64,000 bases of DNA from Marinimicrobium locisalis (GCF_039822625.1 NZ_JBDLLG010000012.1:62001-126000), one strand, 5' to 3'. Positions 14,953 to 24,645 are shown, counted from the first letter of the stretch. Notes: a model not told the origin generated them from the sequence alone. Numbers and translations are program-made.

Positions 14953-16887
14953 ATGATGGACAACCATTCTCAAGGCTCCCGACAGAGCAATCAACGCTCA
15001 GGTGACGGCAAGTCTCAGGAGCCTTTTACCAACCCCAACCCTAAGGAGCCCCAGCCCCCGCGCACTTGGCCACGCTTTCTCAATATCCTCCTACTGGGCC
15101 TTTTGCTCTTCTATCTGATCCAGGTATTTTCCCAATCGGGAGTCGAGAAGCTGACCTACACGGAATTCAAGAATCGGGTCACCAACGGCGAGGTCCAGGA
15201 AGTGACGGTGCAAGGCCACCAAGTAACCGGGGAGCTTAAAACCGGGGAACAGGGGAGCGGGACAACCCCTTTTCGCAGCCACATTCCCGAGTTCGCCGAC
15301 AGCAATCTGTTGACGCTTTTGGAGGATAACCAGGTTACCATCAATGCCGAGCAGAGCGGTCAGGACTGGTGGTCGCGCCTGTTAATCAGCTTTTTACCCT
15401 GGTTGATACTTCTAATAATTATCGTCTATTTTGCCCAGCGCATGCAGAAACAAATGGGCGACCAACAGGGCGGGATGTTCGGTTTCGGTCGATCCAAGGC
15501 CAGGCGCTTCCGCCAGGACCAACCCACCAATACCTTTAGTGACGTCGCCGGCTCAGACAACGCCAAAAAGGATCTGCACGAGATCGTCAGCTACCTGCGC
15601 GACCCGAGCTACTACCAGCGCCTGGGGGCCAAATTGCCGCGCGGCGTCCTGATGGTCGGCCCACCCGGCACGGGCAAAACTCTGATGGCGCGTGCCGTGG
15701 CCGGCGAGGCGGATGTCCCCTTTTTTTCCATTTCCGGCTCCGAGTTTATCGAAATGTTTGTCGGGGTGGGCGCCTCCCGGGTACGGGACATGTTCAACGA
15801 GGCGCGCCGGGAAACGCCATCCATTATCTTTATCGACGAGTTGGATGCCATCGGCCGCTCCAGAGGCACTGGCGTGGGAGGCGGCCACGACGAACGCGAG
15901 CAGACCCTGAATCAGATCCTGTCGGAAATGGACGGCTTTTCACCCCACGAAACAGTGGTGGTCATCGCCGCCACCAATCGTCCCGATGTACTCGACCCGG
16001 CCCTGCTGCGCCCCGGACGCTTCGACCGAAAAGTCACTCTTGACCGCCCCCACAAGGAAGCGCGCGAAAAAATTCTGCAAATACACGTTCGTGACGTGGA
16101 GCTGAATACCAACGTCGACCTGAACACAGTGGCCCGACATACCGTGGGCTTCTCCGGCGCGGATCTGGAAAACCTGGTTAACGAAGCCGCCCTTTTTGCC
16201 GGCCGTGAAAGAGCCGAGAGTGTGGAGATGAAACACTTTGATCAGGCGCGCGACAAGGTGCTTATGGGCTCTGAGCGGGAGCAGCATATAGGGGAAGAAG
16301 AACGGCGGATCATTGCCTACCACGAGTCCGGCCACGCACTGACCGCCCTACTCTTTCCGAAGAGCGACCCCCTGGAAAAAGTCACCATTATTCCTCGCGG
16401 CCAAGCTCTGGGACTCACCGAACAGGTTCCCGATGAAAACCGACTGAACATGGGTGCCAGTTATCTGCATGATCGCCTTGCGGTGATGCTCGGTGGCCGC
16501 GCGGCTGAAAATCTGATCTTTGGTGAGTACAGCAGTGGCGCGGAGAGCGATATCGAACAAGCGACACGTCTGGCCCGGCGCATGGTAACTCGCTGGGGCA
16601 TGAGTGATGCCATCGGCCCCATCTCCTGCGGCTCCACTCAGGAAGAAGTGTTTCTGGGTCGGGAAATCTCCCGCGAACGAGACTTCAGCGAGAGGACCCT
16701 GGAACGGGTTGACGCTGAAGTCTACAACCTCCTTACCGATATCGAGGCAGAAGTCAGCAAGCGATTGGCACGGCAACGCAACCGGTTGGAAACACTGGCA
16801 GAGGCTCTGTTGGAAGAGGAGACCATTGAGGCCGAGCGCATCAATGAGCTCCTGGGCGAAGACTTCCCCAGCGCTCAAACCAGATAG
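14953..16887 (+). CDS. FtsH-type membrane AAA+ zinc protease
   Basis: This 644-aa ATP-dependent protease has a hydrophilic N-terminal tail (about residues 1-40), TM1 (42-60), a periplasmic domain, TM2 (about 143-162), an AAA+ module and an M41 peptidase. Walker A is GPPGTGKT (236-243), Walker B is IIFIDELD, the second region of homology is NRPDVLDPALLRPGRFDR, and the zinc motif is HESGH (457-461) with Asp533 as a likely third ligand. GGAGGTG precedes two tandem ATGs. It does not sit beside ftsJ/rlmE as the canonical housekeeping ftsH does, and its long tail is unusual, so it may be a second FtsH paralog. That needs the rest of the genome. Confidence 0.93.
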   Translation: MMDNHSQGSRQSNQRSGDGKSQEPFTNPNPKEPQPPRTWPRFLNILLLGLLLFYLIQVFSQSGVEKLTYTEFKNRVTNGEVQEVTVQGHQVTGELKTGEQGSGTTPFRSHIPEFADSNLLTLLEDNQVTINAEQSGQDWWSRLLISFLPWLILLIIIVYFAQRMQKQMGDQQGGMFGFGRSKARRFRQDQPTNTFSDVAGSDNAKKDLHEIVSYLRDPSYYQRLGAKLPRGVLMVGPPGTGKTLMARAVAGEADVPFFSISGSEFIEMFVGVGASRVRDMFNEARRETPSIIFIDELDAIGRSRGTGVGGGHDEREQTLNQILSEMDGFSPHETVVVIAATNRPDVLDPALLRPGRFDRKVTLDRPHKEAREKILQIHVRDVELNTNVDLNTVARHTVGFSGADLENLVNEAALFAGRERAESVEMKHFDQARDKVLMGSEREQHIGEEERRIIAYHESGHALTALLFPKSDPLEKVTIIPRGQALGLTEQVPDENRLNMGASYLHDRLAVMLGGRAAENLIFGEYSSGAESDIEQATRLARRMVTRWGMSDAIGPISCGSTQEEVFLGREISRERDFSERTLERVDAEVYNLLTDIEAEVSKRLARQRNRLETLAEALLEEETIEAERINELLGEDFPSAQTR

Positions 16888-17053
16888 AGTGACCAACCCT
16901 TGCAGGCCTGTCATTTAACGGGGAGGCATTTCTTCGACCGAGCATTTCCCGTCGGGACCGTTGGTTTTGAACCCAAACCTTCTGTACCCGCAACGGTGAT
17001 TATTGAAGGTAACCCAGTACACGACGAAGGGGTTCTGCAACGACATTTCCTAG

Positions 17054-17076
17054 GCCCGACGCTGGGAGCGTCGGGC
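17054..17076. terminator. Hairpin between convergent ftsH-type and phoH-type genes
   Basis: A perfect 10-bp stem, GCCCGACGCT with AGCGTCGGGC, encloses a GGG triloop. It lies between two convergent genes but has no adjacent T-run on either strand, so it may work as a bidirectional barrier or mRNA end-protecting hairpin rather than a classical terminator. Confidence 0.45.
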
Positions 17077-17101
17077 AGGTGGAGTTTAAAGGCGGTGGAT
17101 A

Positions 17102-17899
17102 CTATACTAACTCGTATCGATCCATAATATCCCGCACCAGACCACTGCGGACGATATCTTCACGATCGAATTTGTGGATGTAGACGTTCGGCAATTCTCT
17201 CAACCGATCCACCGCGTCGGCGAGGCCGTTGGGGCCGCGAACGTCGCTCTGGTCGATATCCCCATTGATCACCACGCGGCAGCCTTCCCCGATGCGGGTC
17301 AGGAACATTTTCATTTGGGCCGGCGTGGTGTTTTGGGCCTCGTCCAGAATCACAAACGTTCGGTTGCTGAAGGTTTTCCCACGCATAAACGCCAGCGGCG
17401 CCGCCACAATGCGACCGTGCCTCAAGCAGTAGTCCACGGTGCCCGAGCCCAAACGTTCGGCGAGAATTTCCCGGAAAGCGTCGATATAGACAGAGAACTT
17501 TTCATCCAGGGCGCCGGGCAAAAAGCCCAGTTGCTCACCTGCCTCCACCGCCGGACGCGTGAGAATAATGCGCTCAATCCGCCCGGACTCCAGAGCTTCG
17601 GCCGCCAAGGCGCCTGCACAGTAACTCTTACCGGTACCGGCAGGGCCGATGCCAAAGGTCAAGTGGTAGCGTTGGATAGCGTCGATGTACTCTTGCTGAG
17701 CGGTGGTGTAGGCGGTAAGGGGTTTGTTGGCGCGGGGTGGTGCGTAGGCGGTTTGAAGTTGTCGGGAAGCATTGATTTCAACAATGTTCCCGTCCGGTGG
17801 CGCTCGGTGTCGACCATGCTCTTCCTGGAGGATGCGGTCCCGCTCCTCAATGTAGCTCCGCTGGTGACGTTTGCGCTTCGCGTGAGATCGTTTCGCCAT
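17102..17899 (-). CDS. PhoH-family ATPase
   Basis: This 265-aa PhoH-like P-loop ATPase has Walker A GPAGTGKS (residues 85-92) and Walker B FVILDEAQN (about 182-190), followed by the sensor-like INGDIDQSD. PhoH proteins are helicase-superfamily-related ATPases associated with RNA metabolism. The N-terminal 35 residues are highly basic (MAKRSHAKRKRHQRS), as is usual for the group without a PIN domain. The ATG at 17899 is chosen because a GGGGAT ribosome site precedes it; the upstream extension to 18034 has no family character. It is not in the ybeZ-ybeY context, so the exact role is open. Confidence 0.88.
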   Translation of the reverse strand: MAKRSHAKRKRHQRSYIEERDRILQEEHGRHRAPPDGNIVEINASRQLQTAYAPPRANKPLTAYTTAQQEYIDAIQRYHLTFGIGPAGTGKSYCAGALAAEALESGRIERIILTRPAVEAGEQLGFLPGALDEKFSVYIDAFREILAERLGSGTVDYCLRHGRIVAAPLAFMRGKTFSNRTFVILDEAQNTTPAQMKMFLTRIGEGCRVVINGDIDQSDVRGPNGLADAVDRLRELPNVYIHKFDREDIVRSGLVRDIMDRYELV

Positions 17900-18205
17900 G
17901 GATAAATCCCCATCAGGTTCCAGGTGAACAGGGTATGCACGGGGTTGGCAGACGAACTGCGGTGGCCAGCTCCCGGCCCTGCGTAACTCAAAGGGTAACG
18001 CGATTTCGGGGCTGACAGAGGCGCCCCGACACAACAGTGTTGTTGGCTGGCTCCTCCTCTTCGTTGGTGGGTGATGCAGCGCTGATTAATCAGCACTCCC
18101 TAAAAATACTAGGGGGTTTTCGGGAGGGGGTCAATGCTTTTTGTGAAAGCCATTCACCGGGGAGGGAAAAGCTTCGGGAGCCGAATGGCTCCCGAAACGT
18201 CGATT
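17900..18205. other. Gene-free stretch between phoH-type gene and oadB
   Basis: There is no credible coding frame in about 300 bp. The part next to oadB holds a terminator hairpin (18167-18196). The rest should contain the promoter and leader of the phoH-type gene, but no clear -35/-10 pair stands out. Confidence 0.6.
18167..18196 (-). terminator. Terminator after oadGAB
   Basis: A 10-bp perfect stem (18173-18182 with 18187-18196, arms TTCGGGAGCC and GGCTCCCGAA) encloses a GAAT loop. It is followed on the minus strand by GCTTTTCC. It lies 10 bp past the oadB stop. Confidence 0.8.
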
Positions 18206-19513
18206 TTACATGGCGGAGACCATGGAGATCATGACCCCGGCCGCCACGGCGGAGCCGATAACCCCCGCCACATTCGGGCCCATGGCGTGCATCAGCAGGT
18301 AGTTCTGCGGGTTGGCTTCCAGCCCCACTTTGTTGGATACCCGCGCGGCCATCGGCACGGCCGACACACCGGCGGAGCCGATAAGCGGGTTGATTTTGTG
18401 ACGAACGAACAGGTTCATGAACTTCGCCATCAACACCCCCATGGCGGTGCCGATGCAGAACGCCACCACGCCCAACAACAAGATCCCCAACGTTTTCGCA
18501 TCCAAGAAAGCAGAGGCCGCAAGCTTAGAGCCCACCGCCAAGCCGAGAAAGATGGTGGTGATGTTGATCAGGGCATTCTGGGCGGTATCGCTCAAGCGCT
18601 CCACCACACCGCACTCGCGCATGAGATTACCGAAGCAGAACATGCCCAACAGTGGTGCGGCGGAGGGCAGCAACAGGGCCACCAAGACCAGCAATACGAC
18701 CGGGAAGACGATCTTCTCACGACGGGACACCGGCCGAAGCTGTTCCATTTTCATGGTTCGCTCGGCCTGGCTGGTCAGCGCCCGCATGATCGGGGGCTGG
18801 ATCAAAGGTACCAGGGCCATATAGGAATAGGCCGCCACCGCAATCGCACCGAGCAAGTCCGGCGCCAGAATGCTGGAAACGTAGATCGCCGTGGGCCCGT
18901 CGGCCCCGCCGATAATACCAATGGCCGCCGCGTCGGCGATGGAGAAGTCCATCAGGCCAGCGGCAGATAACCCGACCGCCCCCATAATGGTCGCGAAAAT
19001 ACCGAACTGGGCGGCCGCCCCCAAGAACAGGGTTTTGGGGTTGGCCAGAAGTGGGCCGAAGTCGGTCATCGCGCCGACTCCCATGAAAATCACCAGAGGG
19101 GCCACACCAGAGCCAATGGCGACCTGGTAGAAAGTATAGATCATGCCATTGGTGTAGCCATGATCCAGCGCCACCTTGTGCGCGGCGGCCAGCTCTGTGG
19201 CGGAGGCACTCTTATAAAGTTTCAGCAGCTCTTCGGCGGAGGTATTGGCGGCCACGCCAAAGACGTCCGCCAGGTCAGCCAAGACGGCCGCCCCGCCCAC
19301 ATCGATCGCCTGTTGAGCGGCCGACATGGCCAGGCCCGCGCCGGGGATATTGGCCATTATGCAGCCGAAACCAATGGGGACCAGCAATAGCGGCTCAAAG
19401 CCTTTGCGAATGGCCAGAAACAGCAACAACAGGCCCACCAGAATCATGGCAAAAGTGCCCCACTCCATCTGGTTAATGCCCGATTCCTGCCACAATCGAA
19501 TGAAATTATGCAT
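18206..19513 (-). CDS. oadB: Oxaloacetate decarboxylase beta subunit OadB (Na+ pump)
   Basis: This 435-aa polytopic inner-membrane subunit couples decarboxylation of the carboxybiotin carrier to Na+ export. Diagnostic stretches are LLLVPIGFGCIMANIPGAG near the N-terminus and GIIGGADGPTAIYVSSILAP, where Asp205 corresponds to the key Na+-site aspartate of the family. GcdB and MmdB are close relatives; the neighbouring alpha subunit fixes the substrate as oxaloacetate. It is the last gene of oadG-oadA-oadB and is closed by the hairpin at 18167-18196. Confidence 0.96.
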   Translation of the reverse strand: MHNFIRLWQESGINQMEWGTFAMILVGLLLLFLAIRKGFEPLLLVPIGFGCIMANIPGAGLAMSAAQQAIDVGGAAVLADLADVFGVAANTSAEELLKLYKSASATELAAAHKVALDHGYTNGMIYTFYQVAIGSGVAPLVIFMGVGAMTDFGPLLANPKTLFLGAAAQFGIFATIMGAVGLSAAGLMDFSIADAAAIGIIGGADGPTAIYVSSILAPDLLGAIAVAAYSYMALVPLIQPPIMRALTSQAERTMKMEQLRPVSRREKIVFPVVLLVLVALLLPSAAPLLGMFCFGNLMRECGVVERLSDTAQNALINITTIFLGLAVGSKLAASAFLDAKTLGILLLGVVAFCIGTAMGVLMAKFMNLFVRHKINPLIGSAGVSAVPMAARVSNKVGLEANPQNYLLMHAMGPNVAGVIGSAVAAGVMISMVSAM

Positions 19514-19547
19514 AGATCGCTCTCAATCTCGTTTCAGGCGGTTCGGA

Positions 19548-21329
19548 CTAGGCCAGATCCAGCAGGGGGTCACCGGCGGTGACGGCATCACCCGCTTGAA
19601 CATGAACCTTGGTCACGGTACCGGCGCGCGGTGCACTGACTTCGGACTCCATTTTCATGGCTTCCAGAATCAACAGTGTCTCGCCCTCTTCGACCGCCTC
19701 TCCAGGCTTCACCACCAACTTGACGATATTGCCCCCCAGAGGCGCCGGAACCGGCTCGCCGTCGCCGGCAGGAGCCCCACCGGAAGGCGCAGCCGAACCA
19801 CCGCCAACGGGCGCTACCCCGGTGACATCGCCGCCGTCATTGACGGTGACCGTGAATTTCTCGCCCTCCACGTCGACGGTGTAGACCTCCTCGCCGCTCT
19901 CGGTGGTGACCGCCGCGCTTTCTTTGCCGGTCGGAGCCGGTTCGAACGCGTCGGGATTGCCGCGGTTTTGGAGAAATTTGAGGCCCACTTGAGGAAACAG
20001 TGCGTAGGTCAATACATCATCGATGCGCCCTTCGCCCTCTGTTAGCTTTATGTCCTTCTCCCGAGCTGACTCTTCCAGCTCTTTTGTCAGTCTTTCCAGT
20101 TCCGGCTTCAACAGCTCCGCCGGGCGACAGGTGATGGGTTCACCGCCGGCGAGCACACGCTCCTGGAGTTCCTTATTCACCTCCGCCGGAGTCGCACCGT
20201 ACTCCCCCTTGAGCACGCCTTCGGTCTCTCGGGTGATGGTCTTGTAGCGCTCGCCGGTCAGCACATTCATAACCGCCTGGGTACCCACGATCTGTGAGGT
20301 CGGCGTGACCAGAGGAATAAAGCCCAGGTCTTCACGGACCCGTGGTATTTCTTCGAGTACGGCATCAAACTTGTCTTCGGCGTTCTGCTCGCGCAGTTGG
20401 TTTTCCATGTTGGTCAACATGCCGCCCGGCACCTGCGCAATCAGAATCCGCGAATCGACGCCTTTCAGAGAACCTTCGAACCGACCGTACTTCAGACGCA
20501 CTTTGCGGAAGTAGGAGGCGATTTCTTCCAGCAGCTCCAGGTTCAACCCCGTATCGCGATCGGTTCCCTCAAGGGTGGCCACCAGCGTTTCGGTGGGACT
20601 GTGGCCATAGGTCATGGACATGGAGGAGATAGCGGTGTCGACGTTGTCGATGCCCGCCTCCACGCACTTGAGGTTGGTCGCATGCGCCAGCCCCGTGGTG
20701 GCGTGGCTCTGCATGTGGATGGGAATATCGCAGCTTTCCTTGAGCCGCGTGACCAGTTCATACCCCACGTAGGGCTTGAGCAGGCCGGCCATGTCTTTGA
20801 TGGCGATGGAATCCGCGCCCATGTCTTCAATGCGCTTGGCCAAATCGACCCAGAGGTCAATGTTGTGGACCGGGCTGATGGTGTAGGAAATGGTGCCTTG
20901 AGCGTGCTTACCCTGCTTTTTCACCGCTTTCATGGCGGTTTCGATGTTGCGCATGTCGTTCATGGCATCGAATACACGGAAAACATCCACGCCGTTGGTG
21001 GCGGCGCGCTCGACAAACTTGTCCACCACATCGTCGGCGTAATGGCGATACCCGAGGATATTCTGGCCGCGCAGGAGCATCTGCATCGGCGTCTTGGGCA
21101 TGGCGGCTTTCAGTTCACGAATCCGTTCCCAGGGGTCTTCCCCCAAATAACGGATGCAGGCGTCAAAGGTCGCGCCACCCCAGGTTTCCAGAGACCAGAA
21201 ACCCACTTGATCCAGTTTCTCGGCAATGGGCAACATGTCGTCGAGGCGCATCCGGGTGGCGAACAGGGACTGATGGGCATCCCTCAGTACCAGCTCCGTG
21301 ATACCCAACGGCTTTTTAGCATCGCTCAT
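19548..21329 (-). CDS. oadA: Oxaloacetate decarboxylase alpha subunit OadA
   Basis: This 593-aa biotin-dependent carboxyltransferase removes CO2 from oxaloacetate. It has an N-terminal TIM-barrel (LVLRDAHQSLFATRMR and ETWGGATFDACIRYLGEDPWER), a PYC/OADA conserved domain in the middle, an Ala/Pro/Gly-rich hinge at about 500-520, and a C-terminal biotinyl domain with the attachment motif EAMKMES (Lys559). The complex lies on the cytoplasmic face, bound through OadG. It is the central gene of oadGAB; the gaps on both sides are 34-50 bp. Confidence 0.97.
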   Translation of the reverse strand: MSDAKKPLGITELVLRDAHQSLFATRMRLDDMLPIAEKLDQVGFWSLETWGGATFDACIRYLGEDPWERIRELKAAMPKTPMQMLLRGQNILGYRHYADDVVDKFVERAATNGVDVFRVFDAMNDMRNIETAMKAVKKQGKHAQGTISYTISPVHNIDLWVDLAKRIEDMGADSIAIKDMAGLLKPYVGYELVTRLKESCDIPIHMQSHATTGLAHATNLKCVEAGIDNVDTAISSMSMTYGHSPTETLVATLEGTDRDTGLNLELLEEIASYFRKVRLKYGRFEGSLKGVDSRILIAQVPGGMLTNMENQLREQNAEDKFDAVLEEIPRVREDLGFIPLVTPTSQIVGTQAVMNVLTGERYKTITRETEGVLKGEYGATPAEVNKELQERVLAGGEPITCRPAELLKPELERLTKELEESAREKDIKLTEGEGRIDDVLTYALFPQVGLKFLQNRGNPDAFEPAPTGKESAAVTTESGEEVYTVDVEGEKFTVTVNDGGDVTGVAPVGGGSAAPSGGAPAGDGEPVPAPLGGNIVKLVVKPGEAVEEGETLLILEAMKMESEVSAPRAGTVTKVHVQAGDAVTAGDPLLDLA

Positions 21330-21379
21330 GGCGTTGTACCTTTCTCACAGTTAACGGTCGCGCGGCGGGCCAGCCTTAC

Positions 21380-21646
21380 TTAGCGGCGGCGGGCGCGATG
21401 TTGCTCGATGGCGGCCTTGATAATGGCCAGCTTTTTTTGATCCACCTGAGTGGTGGGCGAGCCGGCAGCGGGCGCGGAAGACGGCCTGCCTTTGCGCTCC
21501 AGCGGCGGCTCGGACTCAGGGAACCAGCGGTTCAGCGCACCACTCATTAAAACGGTGGCGATGACCAGCAGCGTAAGAAATACCAGAACGGACCCCATGC
21601 CAAAGAGCATCAAGTCCGTGCCTTGTTGTATCAGTGTGTCACTCAT
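21380..21646 (-). CDS. oadG: Oxaloacetate decarboxylase gamma subunit OadG
   Basis: This 88-aa protein has one N-terminal transmembrane helix (about residues 14-36, FGMGSVLVFLTLLVIATVLM), a Pro/Ala-rich linker and a basic C-terminal tail (IKAAIEQHRARRR). This is the layout of OadG, which holds the alpha and beta subunits together. It is the first gene of the operon. Confidence 0.92.
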   Translation of the reverse strand: MSDTLIQQGTDLMLFGMGSVLVFLTLLVIATVLMSGALNRWFPESEPPLERKGRPSSAPAAGSPTTQVDQKKLAIIKAAIEQHRARRR

Positions 21647-21947
21647 TTATCGGGCACCCTGTCTACTAACGGATTACAGTTGTAAAATCCGGGGTTGGCC
21701 TTGCCAGACGACGCCACCGGGGCGCGCCAATGTAGCCTGAAACCCCAATTGTGGCAACTGCGTCACAGTTTTCGCGCCGGACGGCGAATAGACCAAGGCC
21801 CTGGTGGGCGCGAAAACGGCCGGCCATTTTCTCTTATCTTTCAGAAACTTACAACTTACACCCCATTATTGGTCACGAAATCCGCTGCAGCGCGGGGCAC
21901 TTGGCGTTAAAATGGCGAACTTTTTGGGGCGGGGAGCCTAAGTACTC
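21647..21947. other. Divergent intergenic region oadG / dusC
   Basis: About 300 bp contain no gene. It must hold the oadGAB promoter on one strand and the dusC promoter on the other. A TAAAAT at 21908-21913 could be a -10 for dusC, but no good -35 accompanies it. GGGGAG precedes the dusC start. Confidence 0.5.
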
Positions 21948-22895
21948 ATGCGGCTGTATTTAGCCCCGATGGAAGGGGTGGTTGACTATCAGGTTCGGGA
22001 TCTGCTCAGTGCATTGGGCGGGCTGGACGGCTGTGTCACCGAGTTTATTCGCATTACCGACAGCTCGCTTCCCCGGCGGGTGTTTCGCCGCTACGCGCCG
22101 GAATTGGATAACCGCTGCCTGACACCGAGCGGCACGCCGGTGAAGGTTCAGTTGCTCGGCGGCCAGCCCGATTGGGTCGCTCTCAACGCTCAGCGCGCTG
22201 TGCGGGCCGGCGCGCTCGCCATCGACCTCAACTTCGGCTGCCCCGCCAAGACTGTGAACAAAAGCGATGGCGGTGCCTGCCTGCTGCGCCAGCCCGAGCG
22301 TGTCCATAGCATCGTCGCGGCCGTGCGCGCCGCTGTGCCAGCGCCGATTCCGGTCAGCGCCAAAATCCGACTGGGCTTTGAGGACGCCAGCCGCTACCTG
22401 GACAATGCCGTGGCAGTAGCCGAGGCTGGCGCCAGCGAATTGACCGTCCACGCCCGGACCAAGGTGGACGGATACAAGCCACCGGCTTACTGGGAGTACA
22501 TCGCTTGGATACGGGAGGCTGTTTCAATTCCGGTGATCGCCAACGGGGAAATCTGGTCACCGGCAGACTTTGAGCGCTGCCGCGCAATCACCGGGTGCGA
22601 GGGCTTTATGCTCGGGCGGGGCCTACTGGCCCGTCCCGACCTGGCGCGCGCCATTCGGGCCAATGTGAGCGGGGAAGCCTACACCCCCATGGCCTGGTCG
22701 CAGGTGTGCCAGTTATTGCACCGTTACTATCGGATGAGCCAACCCAATTATCCCGCCAAACACAGTGGCAACCGCATCAAGCAATGGCTGATGTACCTTC
22801 AGCGCGAATACCCGCAGGCCGCCACGTTTTTCGAGCAAATCAAGCGAGAGCGAGAACCAGCCCGACTGGACGCCGCCTTCGAGGCCGCTGCCTGA
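21948..22895 (+). CDS. dusC: tRNA-dihydrouridine16 synthase DusC
   Basis: This 315-aa FMN-dependent reductase of the Dus family modifies U16 of tRNAs. It begins MRLYLAPMEGVVDYQVRDLL, as DusC does, and lacks the features of DusA and DusB. The catalytic Cys98 lies in NFGCPAKTVNKSDGGACLL, and the phosphate-binding strand IPVIANGEI is present near residue 195. It is a monocistronic gene convergent with ggt. Confidence 0.92.
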   Translation: MRLYLAPMEGVVDYQVRDLLSALGGLDGCVTEFIRITDSSLPRRVFRRYAPELDNRCLTPSGTPVKVQLLGGQPDWVALNAQRAVRAGALAIDLNFGCPAKTVNKSDGGACLLRQPERVHSIVAAVRAAVPAPIPVSAKIRLGFEDASRYLDNAVAVAEAGASELTVHARTKVDGYKPPAYWEYIAWIREAVSIPVIANGEIWSPADFERCRAITGCEGFMLGRGLLARPDLARAIRANVSGEAYTPMAWSQVCQLLHRYYRMSQPNYPAKHSGNRIKQWLMYLQREYPQAATFFEQIKREREPARLDAAFEAAA

Positions 22896-22899
22896 ACCC

Positions 22900-24603
22900 T
22901 CAATCGATCTGGTTGCGCTCCTCCAACCGAGGTTCGGCCACGCTGATAAACTCGCCCCGCTCATTCAACTCGATGGCCTGGGTCGACCCATAATCCCCCA
23001 GCTGGCGCAGTGAGTGCCCCTTCTCCCGGAGCGCCTCGCGCAGAGGCTCTATCAGGGGTTTCTCCACAAAGAGCTCATCCGGTCGCCACTGATGGTGAAT
23101 CCGGGGCATGCGCATCGCATCCTCAAGCCCCATTCCCAAATCGATATGGTTGACCAGGGTCTGAAGCACTTGGGTAATTATGGTCGGGCCACCCGCCGCG
23201 CCCAGTGTTAGCACCGGCTTGCCGTCCCGGGTGAGCACCGTTGGGCTCATACTTGAGAGCGGGCGCTTGCCCGGCGCAATGCTGTTCGCCTCAGCACCGA
23301 TCAAGCCGTAGGCGTTGGGCTCACCCGGCTGGGCGGAAAAATCGTCCATTTGGTTGTTCAGGACCACCCCGGTGCCGGGCACAACCACCTTGGAGCCGAA
23401 GTTGGTGTTCACTGTCGAGGTGATGGCCACCCAGTTACCCTCCTGGTCAGCGGTGGCAATGTGGGTGGTGTGCTTGCCAAACAACTCTTCTTGCGCCTTG
23501 GGCGGCGTACTGTGGTCAGGCACACTGGAGGTCTCTTTCAGAGACACTCGCGCACGCAGGGTGTTTGCGTATGCGTCGCTGATCAGGCCCTTGGGCACTT
23601 CCGCGAACGCCGGATCCCCCAACCAGTAAGCCCGATCGGCAAAGGCCAGCTTCATCACTTCGGCCAGCAGGTGGTAGCGATCCGCTTCCGACAGCTCCGA
23701 GAGGTCATACCCCTCGAGAATATTAAGCATCTGGGCCACATGAACCCCGCCGGAGCTCGGCGGTGGGAAGCCATAGACCTTATAGCCCCGATATTCGCTA
23801 ACCACCGGACGGCGGCGAATTAATTTATAGGCGTCGAAGTCCTCGCGCGTAATCAGGCCGTCATTTTTCTCCATCCATTGGCCCACCGCCCGGGCAAACC
23901 CACCGCCATAAAAATAGGAGGTGCCTTTTTGGGCAATGCTCCGATAGGTATCGGCCAAGTCCGGCTGTTTCAGGCGGTGGCCAATGGGCCAGGGCTGGCC
24001 TTCGGGGTCGAGAAAAATAGCTGCCGTGCCGGGGTAGGCTCTCAAGTCTTCCGCGTGGCGCTTCAGGCGCCGAGCGAAAATACCGTCGATGGCAAAGCCG
24101 TTCTCCGCGAGGTCGGCGGCCGCCCGAAGGTGCTGAGCCAGGCTGCCCTTGCCGCCTTTTTCCATCATATAGTCAAAGGCCGCCACCGAACCGGGAATGC
24201 CGACCGCCAAGGGACCGCGCTTGCTCAGCTCCGGGTGATATTCACCATCGCGCACGTACATATCCCGATGGGCCCCGGCCGGCGCCATTTCCCGGCCGTC
24301 AATGGCCTCCACCCGACCATCCGCCCAGTGAACAACGGCAAAAAGCCCCCCTCCAATTCCGGAGTTGTGCCCATCCACCACTCCCAGCGTTAGTGCGGCG
24401 GCAACGGCGGCATCAATGGCGTTGCCGCCCTGGGCATAGGCCTTCATGGCCGCTTCCGTGGCCCGCGGCTGTACGGTGGCAACGGCTCCGTCACCGCTCT
24501 CGGTTACCTGGGCGTACTCGCCTCCCCGGACGAACGCCGCGGTGAGGCAAAGTGCGCTGAAGACCAAAAAAGCCGGAAAACGTGTGCGAGTCTTCAAAAG
24601 CAT
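22900..24603 (-). CDS. ggt: Gamma-glutamyltranspeptidase
   Basis: This 567-aa periplasmic N-terminal-nucleophile enzyme cleaves and transfers the gamma-glutamyl group of glutathione. A signal peptide spans about residues 1-27. The autocleavage site is at Thr379 (GKHTTHIATADQEGN), giving the large and small subunits. The substrate loops NNQMDDFS and PLSSMSPT follow. Length matches the family. It sits 43 bp downstream of the GH9 lipoprotein gene on the same strand, so the two may be co-transcribed, though their functions are unrelated as far as known. Confidence 0.95.
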   Translation of the reverse strand: MLLKTRTRFPAFLVFSALCLTAAFVRGGEYAQVTESGDGAVATVQPRATEAAMKAYAQGGNAIDAAVAAALTLGVVDGHNSGIGGGLFAVVHWADGRVEAIDGREMAPAGAHRDMYVRDGEYHPELSKRGPLAVGIPGSVAAFDYMMEKGGKGSLAQHLRAAADLAENGFAIDGIFARRLKRHAEDLRAYPGTAAIFLDPEGQPWPIGHRLKQPDLADTYRSIAQKGTSYFYGGGFARAVGQWMEKNDGLITREDFDAYKLIRRRPVVSEYRGYKVYGFPPPSSGGVHVAQMLNILEGYDLSELSEADRYHLLAEVMKLAFADRAYWLGDPAFAEVPKGLISDAYANTLRARVSLKETSSVPDHSTPPKAQEELFGKHTTHIATADQEGNWVAITSTVNTNFGSKVVVPGTGVVLNNQMDDFSAQPGEPNAYGLIGAEANSIAPGKRPLSSMSPTVLTRDGKPVLTLGAAGGPTIITQVLQTLVNHIDLGMGLEDAMRMPRIHHQWRPDELFVEKPLIEPLREALREKGHSLRQLGDYGSTQAIELNERGEFISVAEPRLEERNQID

Positions 24604-24645
24604 AAGGTGTTCCTGTGGTCGAGCCCTATCACCGGAAATAACGCT

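Noticed and set aside
16900..17127. 75-aa open frame between the ftsH-type and phoH-type genes
   Set aside because: It spans a perfect hairpin and enters the phoH gene; no family similarity.
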